This document shows, one piece after another, positions 34,668 through 46,825 of a DNA stretch of 64,000 bases. Origin of the DNA: Paracoccus chinensis (lineage in GTDB: Bacteria; Pseudomonadota; Alphaproteobacteria; Rhodobacterales; Rhodobacteraceae); assembly GCF_900102885.1 (NCBI RefSeq), contig NZ_FNGE01000004.1:1-64000 (forward strand), given 5' to 3'. Numbering within the stretch: position 1 is the first letter of the stretch; each line of letters begins with the position of its first letter. The position numbers and the translations under genes were made by a program. The notes beneath the pieces were generated by a model. It saw nothing but the letters and a program-made list of their open reading frames with translations. It did not search any database and was not told where the DNA came from.

Positions 34668-36275
34668 ATGGCCCTGCCCGGCACCCAAGCCACCGCGCCG
34701 CCCGCGATCGAGCTGCGCGGGATTTCCAAGGCCTTCGGGCCGGTGCAGGCCAACCGCGACATCTCTCTGGTCGTGCCTGCGGGCACGATCCACGGCATCG
34801 TGGGGGAAAACGGCGCGGGCAAGTCCACGCTGATGTCGATCCTCTACGGCTTCTACCGGCCGGACGCGGGGCAGATCCTTGTCGGCAGGCGCGATGCCGG
34901 GATCACCGACAGCCAGTCGGCGATCCGCGCAGGCATCGGCATGGTGTTCCAGCATTTCAAGCTGGTGCCGAACTTCACCGTCGTCGAGAACGTCATCCTG
35001 GGGGCCGAGGACGGGGCGCTGCTGGCGCCCTCGGTGTCGCGGGCGCGCAAGGAACTGCGGCGGCTTGCGGCGGAATACCAGCTCGACGTGAACCCCGACG
35101 CGGTGGTCGAGACCCTGTCCGTCGGCCACCAGCAGCGTGTGGAGATCCTCAAGGCGCTGTACCGCCAGGCCGACATCCTGATCCTCGACGAACCCACGGG
35201 CGTGCTGACCCCGGCCGAGGCGGACCACCTGTTCCGCATCCTCAAGGGCCTGCGGGACCGCGGCAAGACGGTGATCCTGATCACCCACAAGCTGCGCGAG
35301 ATCATGGAGATCACCGACAACACCAGCGTCATGCGGCGCGGCGAGATGGTGGCGACCGTGCCCACACGCGAAACCTCGCCCGAGCAACTGGCCGAGCTGA
35401 TGGTCGGCCGGAAGGTCCTGCTGCGGGTGGACAAGGCGCAGGCGGCGCCCGGCACGCCGATCCTTGAGCTGAGCGGACTGCGGATGGTGGACCGCGCGGG
35501 GGTGGAACGGCTGCGCGGCATCGACCTGACCGTGCGCGCGGGCGAGATCCTGGGGATCGCCGGCGTCAGCGGCAACGGCCAGACGCAGCTTCTGGACATC
35601 CTCGGCGGCTATCCCGAGGCTGGCGCGCAGGTCACCGGGACCGCCCGGCTCGCGGGCCGCACGCTGCCCCTGTCGGGCACCGACGCGCGGGCGCGCCGGC
35701 ACGCTGGCATCGGCAACATTCCCGAGGACCGGCAGGCCGAGGGGCTGGTGATGGACTTCTCGGCCTGGGAGAACACGGTCCTCGGCCGCCATCGCGACGC
35801 AGGGACCGCCCTGATGGACAACGACGCCATCCGCAGCAGGGCCGCCGCCCAGATGGAGCGGTTCGACGTCCGCCCCCGCGACCCCGAGCTTGCGGCCAAG
35901 AACTTTTCCGGCGGCAACCAGCAGAAGATCGTCGTCGCACGCGAGATCGAGAGCCGCCCGATTTTGCTGCTGGTTGGCCAGCCCACGCGCGGCGTGGACA
36001 TCGGCGCCATCGAGTTCATCCACCGCCGCCTGATCGAGCTGCGCGACGCGGGCGCCGCGATCCTGCTGGTTTCGGTCGAACTCGACGAGATCATGGCGCT
36101 GTCCGACCGCATCGCCGTCATGTTCGACGGCTGCATCATGGGTGAAAGACTGCCGGACGCCACCTCGGCCGCCGAACTGGGGCTGCTGATGGCCGGCGCC
36201 TCGCCCTCGGGCATTCCGCCCGAGCAGGGCCAGCCCGACCCGGATGAACGCGAACCCGCCAAAGGGGTGATCTGA
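34668..36275 (+). CDS. two-domain ABC transporter ATP-binding protein (nucleoside type)
   Basis: 535 residues with two ABC domains. First domain: Walker A GENGAGKSTLM, signature LSVGHQQRVEI, Walker B LILDEPTGVLTP. Second domain: atypical Walker A GVSGNGQTQLL, signature FSGGNQQKIVVA, and a Walker B region LLLVGQPTRGVDIGA (Gln replaces the usual acidic residue). The second site is degenerate, as in RbsA/NupO-like ATPases. It starts 6 bp after the receptor gene. Confidence 0.93.
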   Translation: MALPGTQATAPPAIELRGISKAFGPVQANRDISLVVPAGTIHGIVGENGAGKSTLMSILYGFYRPDAGQILVGRRDAGITDSQSAIRAGIGMVFQHFKLVPNFTVVENVILGAEDGALLAPSVSRARKELRRLAAEYQLDVNPDAVVETLSVGHQQRVEILKALYRQADILILDEPTGVLTPAEADHLFRILKGLRDRGKTVILITHKLREIMEITDNTSVMRRGEMVATVPTRETSPEQLAELMVGRKVLLRVDKAQAAPGTPILELSGLRMVDRAGVERLRGIDLTVRAGEILGIAGVSGNGQTQLLDILGGYPEAGAQVTGTARLAGRTLPLSGTDARARRHAGIGNIPEDRQAEGLVMDFSAWENTVLGRHRDAGTALMDNDAIRSRAAAQMERFDVRPRDPELAAKNFSGGNQQKIVVAREIESRPILLLVGQPTRGVDIGAIEFIHRRLIELRDAGAAILLVSVELDEIMALSDRIAVMFDGCIMGERLPDATSAAELGLLMAGASPSGIPPEQGQPDPDEREPAKGVI

Positions 36276-37354
36276 TGACCCGCCTGCCCCGCTGGGCCGA
36301 CCTCGTGCTGGTGCCGCTGATCTCGCTGGCGCTGGCCTTCGCCATCTCGGCGCTGGTGATCCTGTCCATCGGCCAGAACCCGATCGAGGCGCTGAAGGTG
36401 ATGGTCACGGGCGCGCTCGGGTCCTCCTACGGCTGGGGCTACACGCTTTATTACGCGACGAACTTCATCTTCACGGGGCTTGCCGTGGCGGTGGCGGCAC
36501 ACGCGGGGCTGTTCAACATCGGGGCCGAGGGACAGGCGAGCCTCGGCGGCCTTGGCGTCGCGCTGGTGGCGCTGTCGCTGCCTTGGCCGCATTGGGGGAT
36601 TGCGCTCCCCGCCGCGATGATCGGGGCGGCGCTCTTCGGGGCGCTATGGGCCTTCATCCCGGCGATCCTGCAGGCCAAGCGCGGCAGCCACATCGTCATC
36701 ACGACGATCATGTTCAACTTCCTTGCCGCCGCCTTGCTGAACTGGCTGCTGGTCAACGTCCTGCGCCCGGTCGGAAGCATGGACCCCGCCTCGGCCGCCT
36801 TTCCCGCGACCACGCAACTGCCTCACCTGACCGACATGGCAGCGGCCGTGGGAATCGAATGGGGCAGGAACACGCCTGCCAACATCAGCTTCCTGATCGC
36901 GCTGGCCGCCTGCGGGCTGGTCTGGCTGCTGATCTGGCGCACGCCGCTGGGTTACGAGATCCGCGCCTTCGGCCGGTCGGAACGCGCCGCGCTTTACGCG
37001 GGCATCCGGCCCACTCGGATCATCGTGATTGCCATGATGATCTCGGGCGGACTCGCGGGGCTGATGGCCATCAACAACGTCATGGGTGAAGCCGGGCGGC
37101 TGCTTCTGAACAGCGCCGAGGGCGCGGGCTTCATCGGCATCGCGGTCGCGCTGATGGGCCGCAACCACCCGGTGGGCATCGTGCTGGCGGCGCTGCTCTT
37201 TGGCTTTCTCTACCAGGGAGGCGCGGAACTGGCGCTCTGGACGGCGATCCCGCGCGAGCTGATCGTGGTGATCCAGGCGCTGGTGATCCTGCTCACGGGG
37301 GCGCTGGACAACATGGTCAGGATGCCGCTGGCGCGGCTGTTCGGGGCGCGGTGA
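36275..37354 (+). CDS. ABC transporter permease, BMP/nucleoside system, first subunit
   Basis: 359-residue membrane protein with about nine hydrophobic segments and the BPD_transp_2 pattern: AAHAGLFNIGAEGQASLGGLGVA, ARYQ-free loops, IVITTIMFNFLAAALLNWLL and RAFGRSERAALYAGI, ISGGLAGLMAINNVMGEAGR, FIGIAVALMGRNHP. Its ATG overlaps the ATPase stop by one base (TGATG). Confidence 0.92.
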   Translation: MTRLPRWADLVLVPLISLALAFAISALVILSIGQNPIEALKVMVTGALGSSYGWGYTLYYATNFIFTGLAVAVAAHAGLFNIGAEGQASLGGLGVALVALSLPWPHWGIALPAAMIGAALFGALWAFIPAILQAKRGSHIVITTIMFNFLAAALLNWLLVNVLRPVGSMDPASAAFPATTQLPHLTDMAAAVGIEWGRNTPANISFLIALAACGLVWLLIWRTPLGYEIRAFGRSERAALYAGIRPTRIIVIAMMISGGLAGLMAINNVMGEAGRLLLNSAEGAGFIGIAVALMGRNHPVGIVLAALLFGFLYQGGAELALWTAIPRELIVVIQALVILLTGALDNMVRMPLARLFGAR

Positions 37355-38319
37355 TGGATTACGCGACGATTCTGCAGATCCTCGACAGCGCGGTGCGGCT
37401 GATGACGCCCCTGCTGCTGGCCTGCCTTGCCGGGCTTTATTCCGAACGCGCGGGCGTCTTCGACATCGGGCTGGAAGGCAAGATGCTGATGGCGGCCTTC
37501 TCGGCCGCTGCCACGGCGGCGGTCACGGGCAGCGTCTGGCTGGGGCTGGTGGCCGGGATCCTTGCGGCCGTGGGGATGTCGCTGATCCACGGGCTGGCGG
37601 CGATCACCTTCCGCGGCAACCAGCTGATCTCGGGGGTGGCGATCAACTTCCTGGCCTCGGGCCTGACGGTACTGCTGGGACAGAGCTGGTTCGCGCTGGG
37701 CGGCCGCACGCCCTCACTGGAGGGCGCGGCGCGTTTCGGCAGCATCACCCTGCCCGGCGCCGAGACGCTGCGAAGCATTCCCGTGCTGGGCCCCTTCTAC
37801 GCCGAGGTCGTGTCGGGCCACACGGCGCTGGTCTATGTGGCCGCGCTGCTCGTGCCGGGGACCTGGTGGCTGCTCTACCGCACCCGCTTCGGCCTGCGTC
37901 TGCGGGCAGTGGGCGAGAACCCCGCCTCGGTGGATACGGCGGGCGTATCGGTGCCGCGCCTGCGTTGGGCGGCGGTGGCGATCTGCGGGATGCTGACGGG
38001 GCTGGCGGGGGCTTACCTCGCCACCGGGCTGTCCGCGGGCTTCGTCAAGGAGATGACGGCGGGCCGGGGCTATATCGCGCTGGCCGCCCTGATCTTCGCC
38101 AACTGGCGGCCCTGGCGGGCGCTGGGGGCGACCTTCCTCTTCGGGCTGATGGAGGCGGTCGCGAACCGCTATCCCGAGCTGGACATGGGCTTTGTGACCA
38201 TCCCTTCGATGGTGATGAGCGCCCTGCCCTACCTGCTGACTGTCATCATCCTTGCGGGCTTCATCGGCCGCGCCACGCCGCCCCGCGCGGGGGGCGAGCC
38301 CTACGTCAAGGAACGCTGA
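37354..38319 (+). CDS. ABC transporter permease, BMP/nucleoside system, second subunit
   Basis: 321 residues, about eight hydrophobic segments, BPD_transp_2 family. Seen: ERAGVFDIGLEGKMLMAAFS, GNQLISGVAINFLASGLT, LRAVGENPASVDTAGVSV and GLSAGFVKEMTAGRGYIALAALIFANWRP. The ATG overlaps the preceding stop by one base; a GTG one codon earlier is possible. Last gene of the operon; gyrB follows with its own promoter. Confidence 0.92.
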   Translation: MDYATILQILDSAVRLMTPLLLACLAGLYSERAGVFDIGLEGKMLMAAFSAAATAAVTGSVWLGLVAGILAAVGMSLIHGLAAITFRGNQLISGVAINFLASGLTVLLGQSWFALGGRTPSLEGAARFGSITLPGAETLRSIPVLGPFYAEVVSGHTALVYVAALLVPGTWWLLYRTRFGLRLRAVGENPASVDTAGVSVPRLRWAAVAICGMLTGLAGAYLATGLSAGFVKEMTAGRGYIALAALIFANWRPWRALGATFLFGLMEAVANRYPELDMGFVTIPSMVMSALPYLLTVIILAGFIGRATPPRAGGEPYVKER

Positions 38320-40878
<2,559 letters not shown>

Positions 40879-41179
40879 TAAAACTGCAACGCGCAGGATG
40901 AACTGCCTGCGCGCCCTCTACGCGGGGTAAAGCACCCGTTTTCACCCTGAGGAACAGGGGCCAAGTTCCTGTTCCCTTGGCGCAAAGCTCAGAACAGGCG
41001 ATCTGACTCAAGCCTTTGCTACTGACGGTTGAAAAAGGTGGCAGGACTGCATCAATCCCTCGGGAAATCCGAAATTCGGCGGCCCGCCCCTTGGGAACGG
41101 CCGGTCTTCATGCCAGTTATCATTCCAGAAACAGCCGCGTTCCTGTCGCGGCCGTCACGTTTACTGCTTGAGGTTCAAG
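40879..41179. other. gyrB to porin-like gene spacer
   Basis: No supported gene. It holds two inverted repeats: GCGCAGG/CCTGCGC (40891-40912) just after gyrB, without a T tract, and GGAACAGG/CCTGTTCC (40951-40958 with 40968-40975). The first may terminate gyrB inefficiently; the role of the second is unknown. No confident promoter for the downstream gene was found. Confidence 0.45.
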
Positions 41180-41860
41180 GTGCGTAACAACCTGATCGCG
41201 GCATCGGTCGCAGCCCTGCTTTCGGTTCCCGCCGCCCATGCCGGCGGCTTTGTCGCGCCGGTCCTGGACGTCGAGCCCGCTCCGGTCGTCGCACCGGCTC
41301 CCTCCGACTGGCAGGGTGGCTATGCCGGCATCACGCTGGGCTACGCCTTCGGCGGCGACGACGACATCGGCGTTCGCCCTCCGGGCGTTGACATCGGCAG
41401 CGCCGAGCTGTCGGGCGCCAACGCCGGGCTGCGCCTGGGCTATCGCTGGCAGCGCGACCGCTGGGTGGTCGGCCCGGAAGTTGCCTATGTCGCGGGCGAC
41501 ATCAGCGACGACTTCGATTTCGGCGTCGGTGGCGAGTTCGAGTCGGAAGTCAACAACCTGCTGGGCCTGCGCCTGAAGACCGGCTACCTGGTCCGTCCCG
41601 ACACGCTGGTCTACGGGATCGCCGGCTGGCAGAAGGGTGACTTCACCTACAACGTCAACGGCAACAGCGAGGACTACGATGCCGACGGCTACGTGGTCGG
41701 TCTGGGCGTCGAGCGCCAGCTGACCGAGCGGATGTCGCTGACCGGTGAATACGAATACTCGGACTTCGGTTCGACGGATGTGGACATCGTGCCCGGCGCG
41801 ACCTCGGTCGCCACGCCCTCGTTCTCGAACGTCAAGCTGGGCCTGAACTTCCGCTTCTGA
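41180..41860 (+). CDS. outer-membrane beta-barrel protein (Omp25/31-like)
   Basis: 226 residues from a GTG start (AGG site 6 nt upstream; a TTG four codons earlier is the longer alternative). A signal peptide MRNNLIAASVAALLSVPAAHA precedes a Pro-Ala linker and an eight-stranded-type barrel: WQGGYAGITLGYAFGG, GLRLGYRWQRDRWVVGPE, LLGLRLKTGYLVRP, LSLTGEYEYSDFG and the terminal Phe in KLGLNFRF. The family is common in alphaproteobacterial outer membranes. Monocistronic, with a terminator. Confidence 0.9.
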   Translation: MRNNLIAASVAALLSVPAAHAGGFVAPVLDVEPAPVVAPAPSDWQGGYAGITLGYAFGGDDDIGVRPPGVDIGSAELSGANAGLRLGYRWQRDRWVVGPEVAYVAGDISDDFDFGVGGEFESEVNNLLGLRLKTGYLVRPDTLVYGIAGWQKGDFTYNVNGNSEDYDADGYVVGLGVERQLTERMSLTGEYEYSDFGSTDVDIVPGATSVATPSFSNVKLGLNFRF

Positions 41861-41885
41861 GCGGCAGGTCAAGGAACATCAGGGG

Positions 41886-41914
41886 GGCTGCCGGTTCATC
41901 CGGCGGCCTTTTCC
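41886..41914 (+). terminator. terminator of the outer-membrane protein gene
   Basis: Stem GGCTGCCGG with CCGGCGGCC (one mismatch) and a 5-nt loop followed by TTTTCC, between convergent genes. Confidence 0.7.
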
Positions 41915-41916
41915 GT

Positions 41917-42549
41917 TCAGGCGGCCCGCAGGGGCACCGGCAGCGCCTTGTGCAGGCAGGCCACGGCAATGCCGTGGGGCACCCAGCGGGTGATGGCCCC
42001 GGACCCCGCGTCCAGTCCGCCGGTGTAGGCCCCGAAAGCGGGCAGGATCATGTGCGAGGGCCCGATCAGCAGCGCCCGCCTGCGCGCGCCCGCCAGCCGC
42101 ACGACCGGATGAAAATGCCCGCTGATGTCCGGCCCCTCGCCTTCCGGCTGGTGGCGCAGGGTGACAGGCCCCATCCGCAGCGTCTCTTCTCCGCCCGCGC
42201 GCGGGTCGTGGTTGCCCGCGATCCAGCGGATCTCCTGCGCTGCCTCCAGACGTGCCAGATGCTCGGCCACCTGGGGCTCAAGCGCCTCGGCCGCCGCGTC
42301 GTCGTCGAAACCGTCGCCGAGGCTGACGATCACCGCCGGGTCCAGCGCCTCGGCCTCGGCCTCGAGGCGGCGCAGGGTTTCCAGCCCCTCGTAAGGTGGC
42401 AGCAGGGCGCCGCCGCGCCGGGCCATGCGCTCGGACTTGCCCAGGTGCAGGTCGGCCACGACCAGCCAGCGTTCCTCGGGCCACCACAGGGCGCCGGAAC
42501 AGCGCGCCTCGAGCCTGAGGCCGTGCCATGTGAAGGCAAAGCCCGTCAT
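41917..42549 (-). CDS. pdeM: ligase-associated DNA damage response endonuclease PdeM
   Basis: Calcineurin-like metallophosphoesterase, 210 residues, of the family always coded with a bacterial ATP-dependent ligase. Metal motifs are complete: VVADLHLGKSE (D-x-H), SLGDGFDD (GD), IAGNHDPR (GNHD) and SGHFHP (GH-x-H). It likely cuts or processes DNA ends in a repair complex. Last gene of the four-gene set, overlapping the helicase stop by 4 bp. Confidence 0.93.
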   Translation of the reverse strand: MTGFAFTWHGLRLEARCSGALWWPEERWLVVADLHLGKSERMARRGGALLPPYEGLETLRRLEAEAEALDPAVIVSLGDGFDDDAAAEALEPQVAEHLARLEAAQEIRWIAGNHDPRAGGEETLRMGPVTLRHQPEGEGPDISGHFHPVVRLAGARRRALLIGPSHMILPAFGAYTGGLDAGSGAITRWVPHGIAVACLHKALPVPLRAA

Positions 42550-45035
42550 CGGGCCGGGCGGGCCTTGCGCCGGCGGGACGGCTCGGGCCGGGCGACAACG
42601 GGCGCAGGTGCGTCGAAGCCCGAGGGATCGTCTGTCAGCTGCAATCCTGCCGCCTGCATCATCGCCTCTGCCTCCTGCTCGGCCAGCCGCATCCGGCCCT
42701 GCCCCTCGATCCTGACGCGACCCATTTCCAGCATCAGGGGCGCGGCGAGGGGCGATACGCGGTCGAGCTGCCGGTGGTCAAGGACGGGCGAGCGGTCCAG
42801 CATCTCCTCGATGCGGCCGAAATCGACGAGGCCGCGCCCGGCCTCGGCCGCGGTGATACGCATCAGCAGGTGCTCGGGGTCGTGCCGGCGCAGCGTGTCA
42901 TAGAGGATGTCGGTCGAGAAGGTCGCCTGCTTGCCCGACCGCCGCCCGCCCGGCATGTTGCGGTGGATCAGGCCCGAGATGATGGCGACGTTCTTGAAGG
43001 TCCGCTTCATCACCGCATTGCCTGCGAGCCAGTCTCCCAGCCCCGCCCGCAGCTTGTCGCGGTCCAGAAGCGGCGCGAGGTCCGTCACCGGGTCCAGCGA
43101 CCAGACGAGCAGGGCATAATCGGTCGAGGAAAAGCCCAGCGGCCCCAGCCCCGCCTCCTCCATTGCGCGGGTCAGCAGCAGGCCCAGCGTCTGCATCGCG
43201 TTATGCCCGGCGAAGCCATAGACGGCGAGGTGCCAGCGGCCCATGTGCGGGAAGGTCTCGGCCAGCAGCGTGCCGGGCCGGGGCACGGCCGAGACCTCGG
43301 CCTGCAGGGACAGCCAGTCGCGGGTGGGTTGCGGCAGGACCTCCCAGCGGGCGGGGTCGCCGATCAGGGACAGGACACGGTGGCTCAGTTCCGCCGACAT
43401 GGGCATCCGCACGCCCGAGAAGACGGCGATCTTCGGTTCCTTGCGCGGGCTGGGACTGACCTCGACCACCAGTTCGCGCAGGGCCTCGTAACGCACGATC
43501 TGGCCGCCGGTCAGGAAGGTGTCTCCGGGGACGAGGGTGGCGGCAAAGGACTCCTCGACCTCGCCCAGCAGCCCGCCGCCGCGCTTCCAGCGGACCTTGG
43601 TCATCTCGGCCTCGACGATGGTGCCGACGTTCATCCGCAGGTCGCGGGCGGCCCGGGGATCGCGCAGGCCCCACAAACCGCCCCTCTGCATCAGGCGCTG
43701 CCAGCGGTCATAGGCCCGCAGGGCATAGCCCCCCGTCGCGGTGAAGTTCAGGCAGTCATCGAAATCGGCGCGGGAAAGGTCGCGATAGGGACCGGCGGTG
43801 CGGACCTCGGCGTAGAGCGCGTCTGCGTCGAATGGTCCCGCGCAGGCAGTCAGCAGGATGTGCTGGCAGAGAACATCCAGCGGCCCCGGCCCTCGCGCGT
43901 CGCCGTCGAGGTCACGCTCGCGCACGGCTTCCAGCGCGGCGATGCATTCGATCACCTCGAAGCGGTTGGCGGGGACCATGCGCGCGCGCGACGGCGCGTT
44001 GTAGCGGTGGTTCGCCCGCCCGATCCGCTGGACCAGCCGCTTGACGTTCTTGGGCGCGCCCACCTGGATCACCAGGTCCACGTCGCCCCAGTCGATCCCG
44101 AGATCAAGGCTGCCCGTCGCCACCACCGCCCGCAACTCGCCCGCCGCCATCGCCGCCTCGACCCTCGCGCGGGCCTCTCGTGAAAGGCTGCCGTGATGCA
44201 GCCCGATGGGAAGGTTCTGGTCGTTCTCGGCCCAGAGCGCCTGGAAGAACAGCTCGGCCTGGGCGCGGGTGTTGATGAAGAAAATCGTTGTGCGGGCCTC
44301 GGACACGGCCTTCAGCACGTCGCGGACGGCATAGCGCCCCCCTGCCCCGGCCCAAGGAGGGGGACGGGTGGTCGGCAGCATGGCGATGTCGGGCTCGGGG
44401 CCGGGATCGGCATGGACGACCTGCGCGCCGCCCATGAAGTCCGCGAGCGCCTGAGGGTCCTCCACCGTCGCCGACAGCCCGGTGGCGATCAGGCCGGGCG
44501 CGAGGCTGCGCAGCCGCGCGAGCCCCAGCATCAGCTGGTCGCCCCGCTTGGATTCCGCCAGCGCGTGCAGTTCGTCCAGCACCACGCGACGCAGGCTGCC
44601 GAAGATCTTCGGAGCCTCCGGGTAGCTCAGCATCAGCGCGAGGCTTTCGGGCGTCGTCAGCAGGACCTGCGGCGGGTCGGTACGCTGACGCTGGCGGGCG
44701 CTGGTCTTGGTGTCGCCGGTGCGGTCCTCGACCCGGATCGGCAGGTTCAGGTCCGCCACGGGACGCGCAAGGTTGCGGCCGATATCCGCCGTCAGCGCCT
44801 TCAGCGGCGAGACATAGAGCGTGTGCAGCCCCTTCCAGCCCTCGGCCAGTTCCACCAGCGAGGGCAGGAAGCCGGCCAGCGTCTTGCCGCCCCCCGTGGG
44901 CGCGATCAGCAGGCTGTCGCCCTGGGCTTCCAACAGCGCAAGCTGATGCGGATGCGGTGTCCAGCCCTGCCGCGCGAACCAGTCGGCAAAGTCGGGCGGC
45001 AGGACGGCCTGAGTCAAGGGAGAACCTTCGTTCAT
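42546..45035 (-). CDS. ligase-associated DNA damage response DEXH-box helicase (Lhr-like)
   Basis: 829 residues. Superfamily 2 motifs: Walker A APTGGGKTLAGF, LTTPESLALML, Walker B DELHAL, motif III LSATVED, FINTRAQAELFFQ, ATGSLDLGIDWGDVD and motif VI QRIGRANHRY. A long C-terminal region of the Lhr type follows, ending in a basic tail (PSRRRKARPAR). Starts at MNEGSPLTQAVLPPD. Partner of the ATP-dependent ligase, exonuclease and PdeM; together they form a known but biochemically thin DNA repair set. The 40 bp upstream holds a repeat element. Confidence 0.93.
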   Translation of the reverse strand: MNEGSPLTQAVLPPDFADWFARQGWTPHPHQLALLEAQGDSLLIAPTGGGKTLAGFLPSLVELAEGWKGLHTLYVSPLKALTADIGRNLARPVADLNLPIRVEDRTGDTKTSARQRQRTDPPQVLLTTPESLALMLSYPEAPKIFGSLRRVVLDELHALAESKRGDQLMLGLARLRSLAPGLIATGLSATVEDPQALADFMGGAQVVHADPGPEPDIAMLPTTRPPPWAGAGGRYAVRDVLKAVSEARTTIFFINTRAQAELFFQALWAENDQNLPIGLHHGSLSREARARVEAAMAAGELRAVVATGSLDLGIDWGDVDLVIQVGAPKNVKRLVQRIGRANHRYNAPSRARMVPANRFEVIECIAALEAVRERDLDGDARGPGPLDVLCQHILLTACAGPFDADALYAEVRTAGPYRDLSRADFDDCLNFTATGGYALRAYDRWQRLMQRGGLWGLRDPRAARDLRMNVGTIVEAEMTKVRWKRGGGLLGEVEESFAATLVPGDTFLTGGQIVRYEALRELVVEVSPSPRKEPKIAVFSGVRMPMSAELSHRVLSLIGDPARWEVLPQPTRDWLSLQAEVSAVPRPGTLLAETFPHMGRWHLAVYGFAGHNAMQTLGLLLTRAMEEAGLGPLGFSSTDYALLVWSLDPVTDLAPLLDRDKLRAGLGDWLAGNAVMKRTFKNVAIISGLIHRNMPGGRRSGKQATFSTDILYDTLRRHDPEHLLMRITAAEAGRGLVDFGRIEEMLDRSPVLDHRQLDRVSPLAAPLMLEMGRVRIEGQGRMRLAEQEAEAMMQAAGLQLTDDPSGFDAPAPVVARPEPSRRRKARPAR

Positions 45036-45043
45036 CGTCTGCA

Positions 45044-45070
45044 CGTAGGGTGCGTGTTCCCCACGCACCA
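45044..45070. repeat. REP-like element, copy D
   Basis: CGTAGGGTGCGTG-TTCC-CCACGCACCA. Near-copies occur at 58438-58465, 58494-58520 and 58541-58568. It is a self-complementary 27-bp hairpin (GTGCGTG with CACGCAC) and sits between the ligase and helicase genes. Confidence 0.75.
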
Positions 45071-45075
45071 CCCCC

Positions 45076-46695
45076 TCACTCCCGCCGCCTGGTGCGCCCG
45101 TGCCGCACGCCCGCCCGCGCGGCCTCGGCATCGAAGACATTGGGCGCGTCGATCATCGCTTCCAGCGTGTCGAGCCGGTCGGCCTCGACCGCCGGCTTGT
45201 CCCAGCGAATGCGGCTGACGCGGGGAAAGCGCAGCGCCACGCCAGACCGGTGGCGGGCGGATCGGTTGACGCCCTCGAAGGCGACCTCGACCACCAACTT
45301 GGGAGCCACGGCGCGGACAGGACCGAAGCGCTCGGTCGTGTTGTTACGCACGAAGCGGTCGAGTTCGCGCAGCTCCTCATCCGTGAAGCCGAAATAGGCC
45401 TTGCCGACGGGAACCAGCGTGTCCTCTTGCCACAGGCCAAAGGTGAAGTCGGAGTAATAGCCCGAGCGTTTCCCGTGTCCCCGCTGGGCATACATCAGCA
45501 CCGCATCCACCACGCGGGGATCGCGCTTCCACTTGAACCAGGGGCCGCGGGGCCGCCCGCCGGTATAAGGGGCATCGCGGCGCTTGATCATCACGCCCTC
45601 GATCACCGGGTCGGGCGGATCGGCGCGCAAGGCGGCGAGGTCGTCCCATGTGTCGAAGGACAGGAGCGGCGAGACGTCGATGCGGTCGGACCCGAAATCC
45701 GCCGCCTCAAGCACGGCGCGGCGGTCCATCAGAGGCTGGGGGCGCAGGTCCTCGCCGTTCCAGATCAGCAGGTCATAGACGCGCAGGCCCGCCGGGTGGC
45801 TTTGCAGCAGCGCGCGGCTGACGGTCTTGCGGTTCAGCCGCTGCTGGAGGTCGTTGAAGGTGGCGACGCTCCCTTGGCTGCGGACCAGAAGCTCGCCATC
45901 GACCGTGCCCTCCCAGGTCATGGCGGCGATCAGGTCGGGAAAGGCGCCCGAGATGTCCTCTCCGGTCCGGGAATACAGGCGGCGCACGCCACCGTCGCTG
46001 ACCGCCTGCACGCGGATGCCGTCCCATTTCCATTCCGCGACATGATCGGCGGGGTCGAGCGCGCGCAGTTCCTCGAGGTCCGTGGGGGTGGAGAGCATTA
46101 CGGGCCGGAAGGGCGCGAGCGCCGCGCGGTCGGGGCGCGGGCCGCCCTCGACCCAGGCGAAGACCTCGGGATAGGGAGGCTTGAGGCCGTGCCAGACCTC
46201 CTCGATCTCATCGAGCGTCGGCGCCCCCATCTGCGCCAGCGCCGTGCGGGCAAGCCGCGCCGACAGGCCGATCCGCAGGTTGCCGGTGGCAAGCTTGAGG
46301 AAGGCCAGCCGTTCCGAGGGACCCAGCCGGTCCAGCACCCCTACGATGGCCGCGGGCAGTCCCGCCTTGCCGGTGGTTTCCAGCAGGTGGACGGCCTCAG
46401 CGATGGACAGTTCGCCCTGCGGCTCGCCGTCCCAGATCAGCGCGATGGTCTCGGCGAGATCGCCGACGAAGTCATAGCTGAGAGCGAACAGCACCTCGTC
46501 GAAGCGCTCGACGGCAAGGCCGCGCAGCAGGCTCGGCGTGACCGCCCGCAGCTTGAGGTCACCTGTCAGCGCAGCGAAGGCATAGCCCCGGTCGGGGTCG
46601 GGCGTGCGTTCCAGGTAGTGCTGCAGGATCTGCAGCTTGGCGTTCCGGGCAGGCGTGAACGCCAGCCGTTCCAGCAGGGCGGCGAAGGCTTTCAT
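45076..46695 (-). CDS. ligase-associated ATP-dependent DNA ligase
   Basis: 539-residue ATP-dependent ligase of the bacterial Lig C1-type found with the exonuclease, helicase and PdeM. The N-terminal alpha-helical domain spans about 1-180. The adenylation motif is EWKWDGIRVQ (Lys nucleophile near residue 228), followed by YSRTGEDIS, VDGELLV, EGVMIKRRDAPYTGGRPRGPWFKWKRD (in parts) and the C-terminal OB domain. Start MKAFAALLERLAF; the longer open frame is non-coding. The upstream spacer of 130 bp holds a repeat element. Confidence 0.94.
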   Translation of the reverse strand: MKAFAALLERLAFTPARNAKLQILQHYLERTPDPDRGYAFAALTGDLKLRAVTPSLLRGLAVERFDEVLFALSYDFVGDLAETIALIWDGEPQGELSIAEAVHLLETTGKAGLPAAIVGVLDRLGPSERLAFLKLATGNLRIGLSARLARTALAQMGAPTLDEIEEVWHGLKPPYPEVFAWVEGGPRPDRAALAPFRPVMLSTPTDLEELRALDPADHVAEWKWDGIRVQAVSDGGVRRLYSRTGEDISGAFPDLIAAMTWEGTVDGELLVRSQGSVATFNDLQQRLNRKTVSRALLQSHPAGLRVYDLLIWNGEDLRPQPLMDRRAVLEAADFGSDRIDVSPLLSFDTWDDLAALRADPPDPVIEGVMIKRRDAPYTGGRPRGPWFKWKRDPRVVDAVLMYAQRGHGKRSGYYSDFTFGLWQEDTLVPVGKAYFGFTDEELRELDRFVRNNTTERFGPVRAVAPKLVVEVAFEGVNRSARHRSGVALRFPRVSRIRWDKPAVEADRLDTLEAMIDAPNVFDAEAARAGVRHGRTRRRE

Positions 46696-46733
46696 GCAGC
46701 ACCGCTGGACGGGAGGCTGCCTGCGCCCCGGTT

Positions 46734-46824
46734 CGGGGCTGCCGCCCCCTGCCTCGCTGAAAACAGTCCCCCGGACTGTTTTCCAGGCGCTCGGCAGCCC
46801 CGGGGATACTTGCATGATGAAGAA
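46734..46824. repeat. dispersed intergenic element with 11-bp inverted repeat
   Basis: A GC hairpin (CGGGGCTGCCGCCCC), then a perfect 11-bp inverted repeat GAAAACAGTCC (46759-46769) / GGACTGTTTTC (46773-46783), then CCCCGGGGATACTTG...GAAGAA. The outer parts match the element at 16712. It fills the ligase-exonuclease gap. Confidence 0.6.
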
Positions 46825-46825
46825 C

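Noticed and set aside
40891..40912. Hairpin after gyrB as a terminator
   Set aside because: Stem is only 7 bp and no T run follows on the plus strand, so it was recorded only as an inverted repeat.
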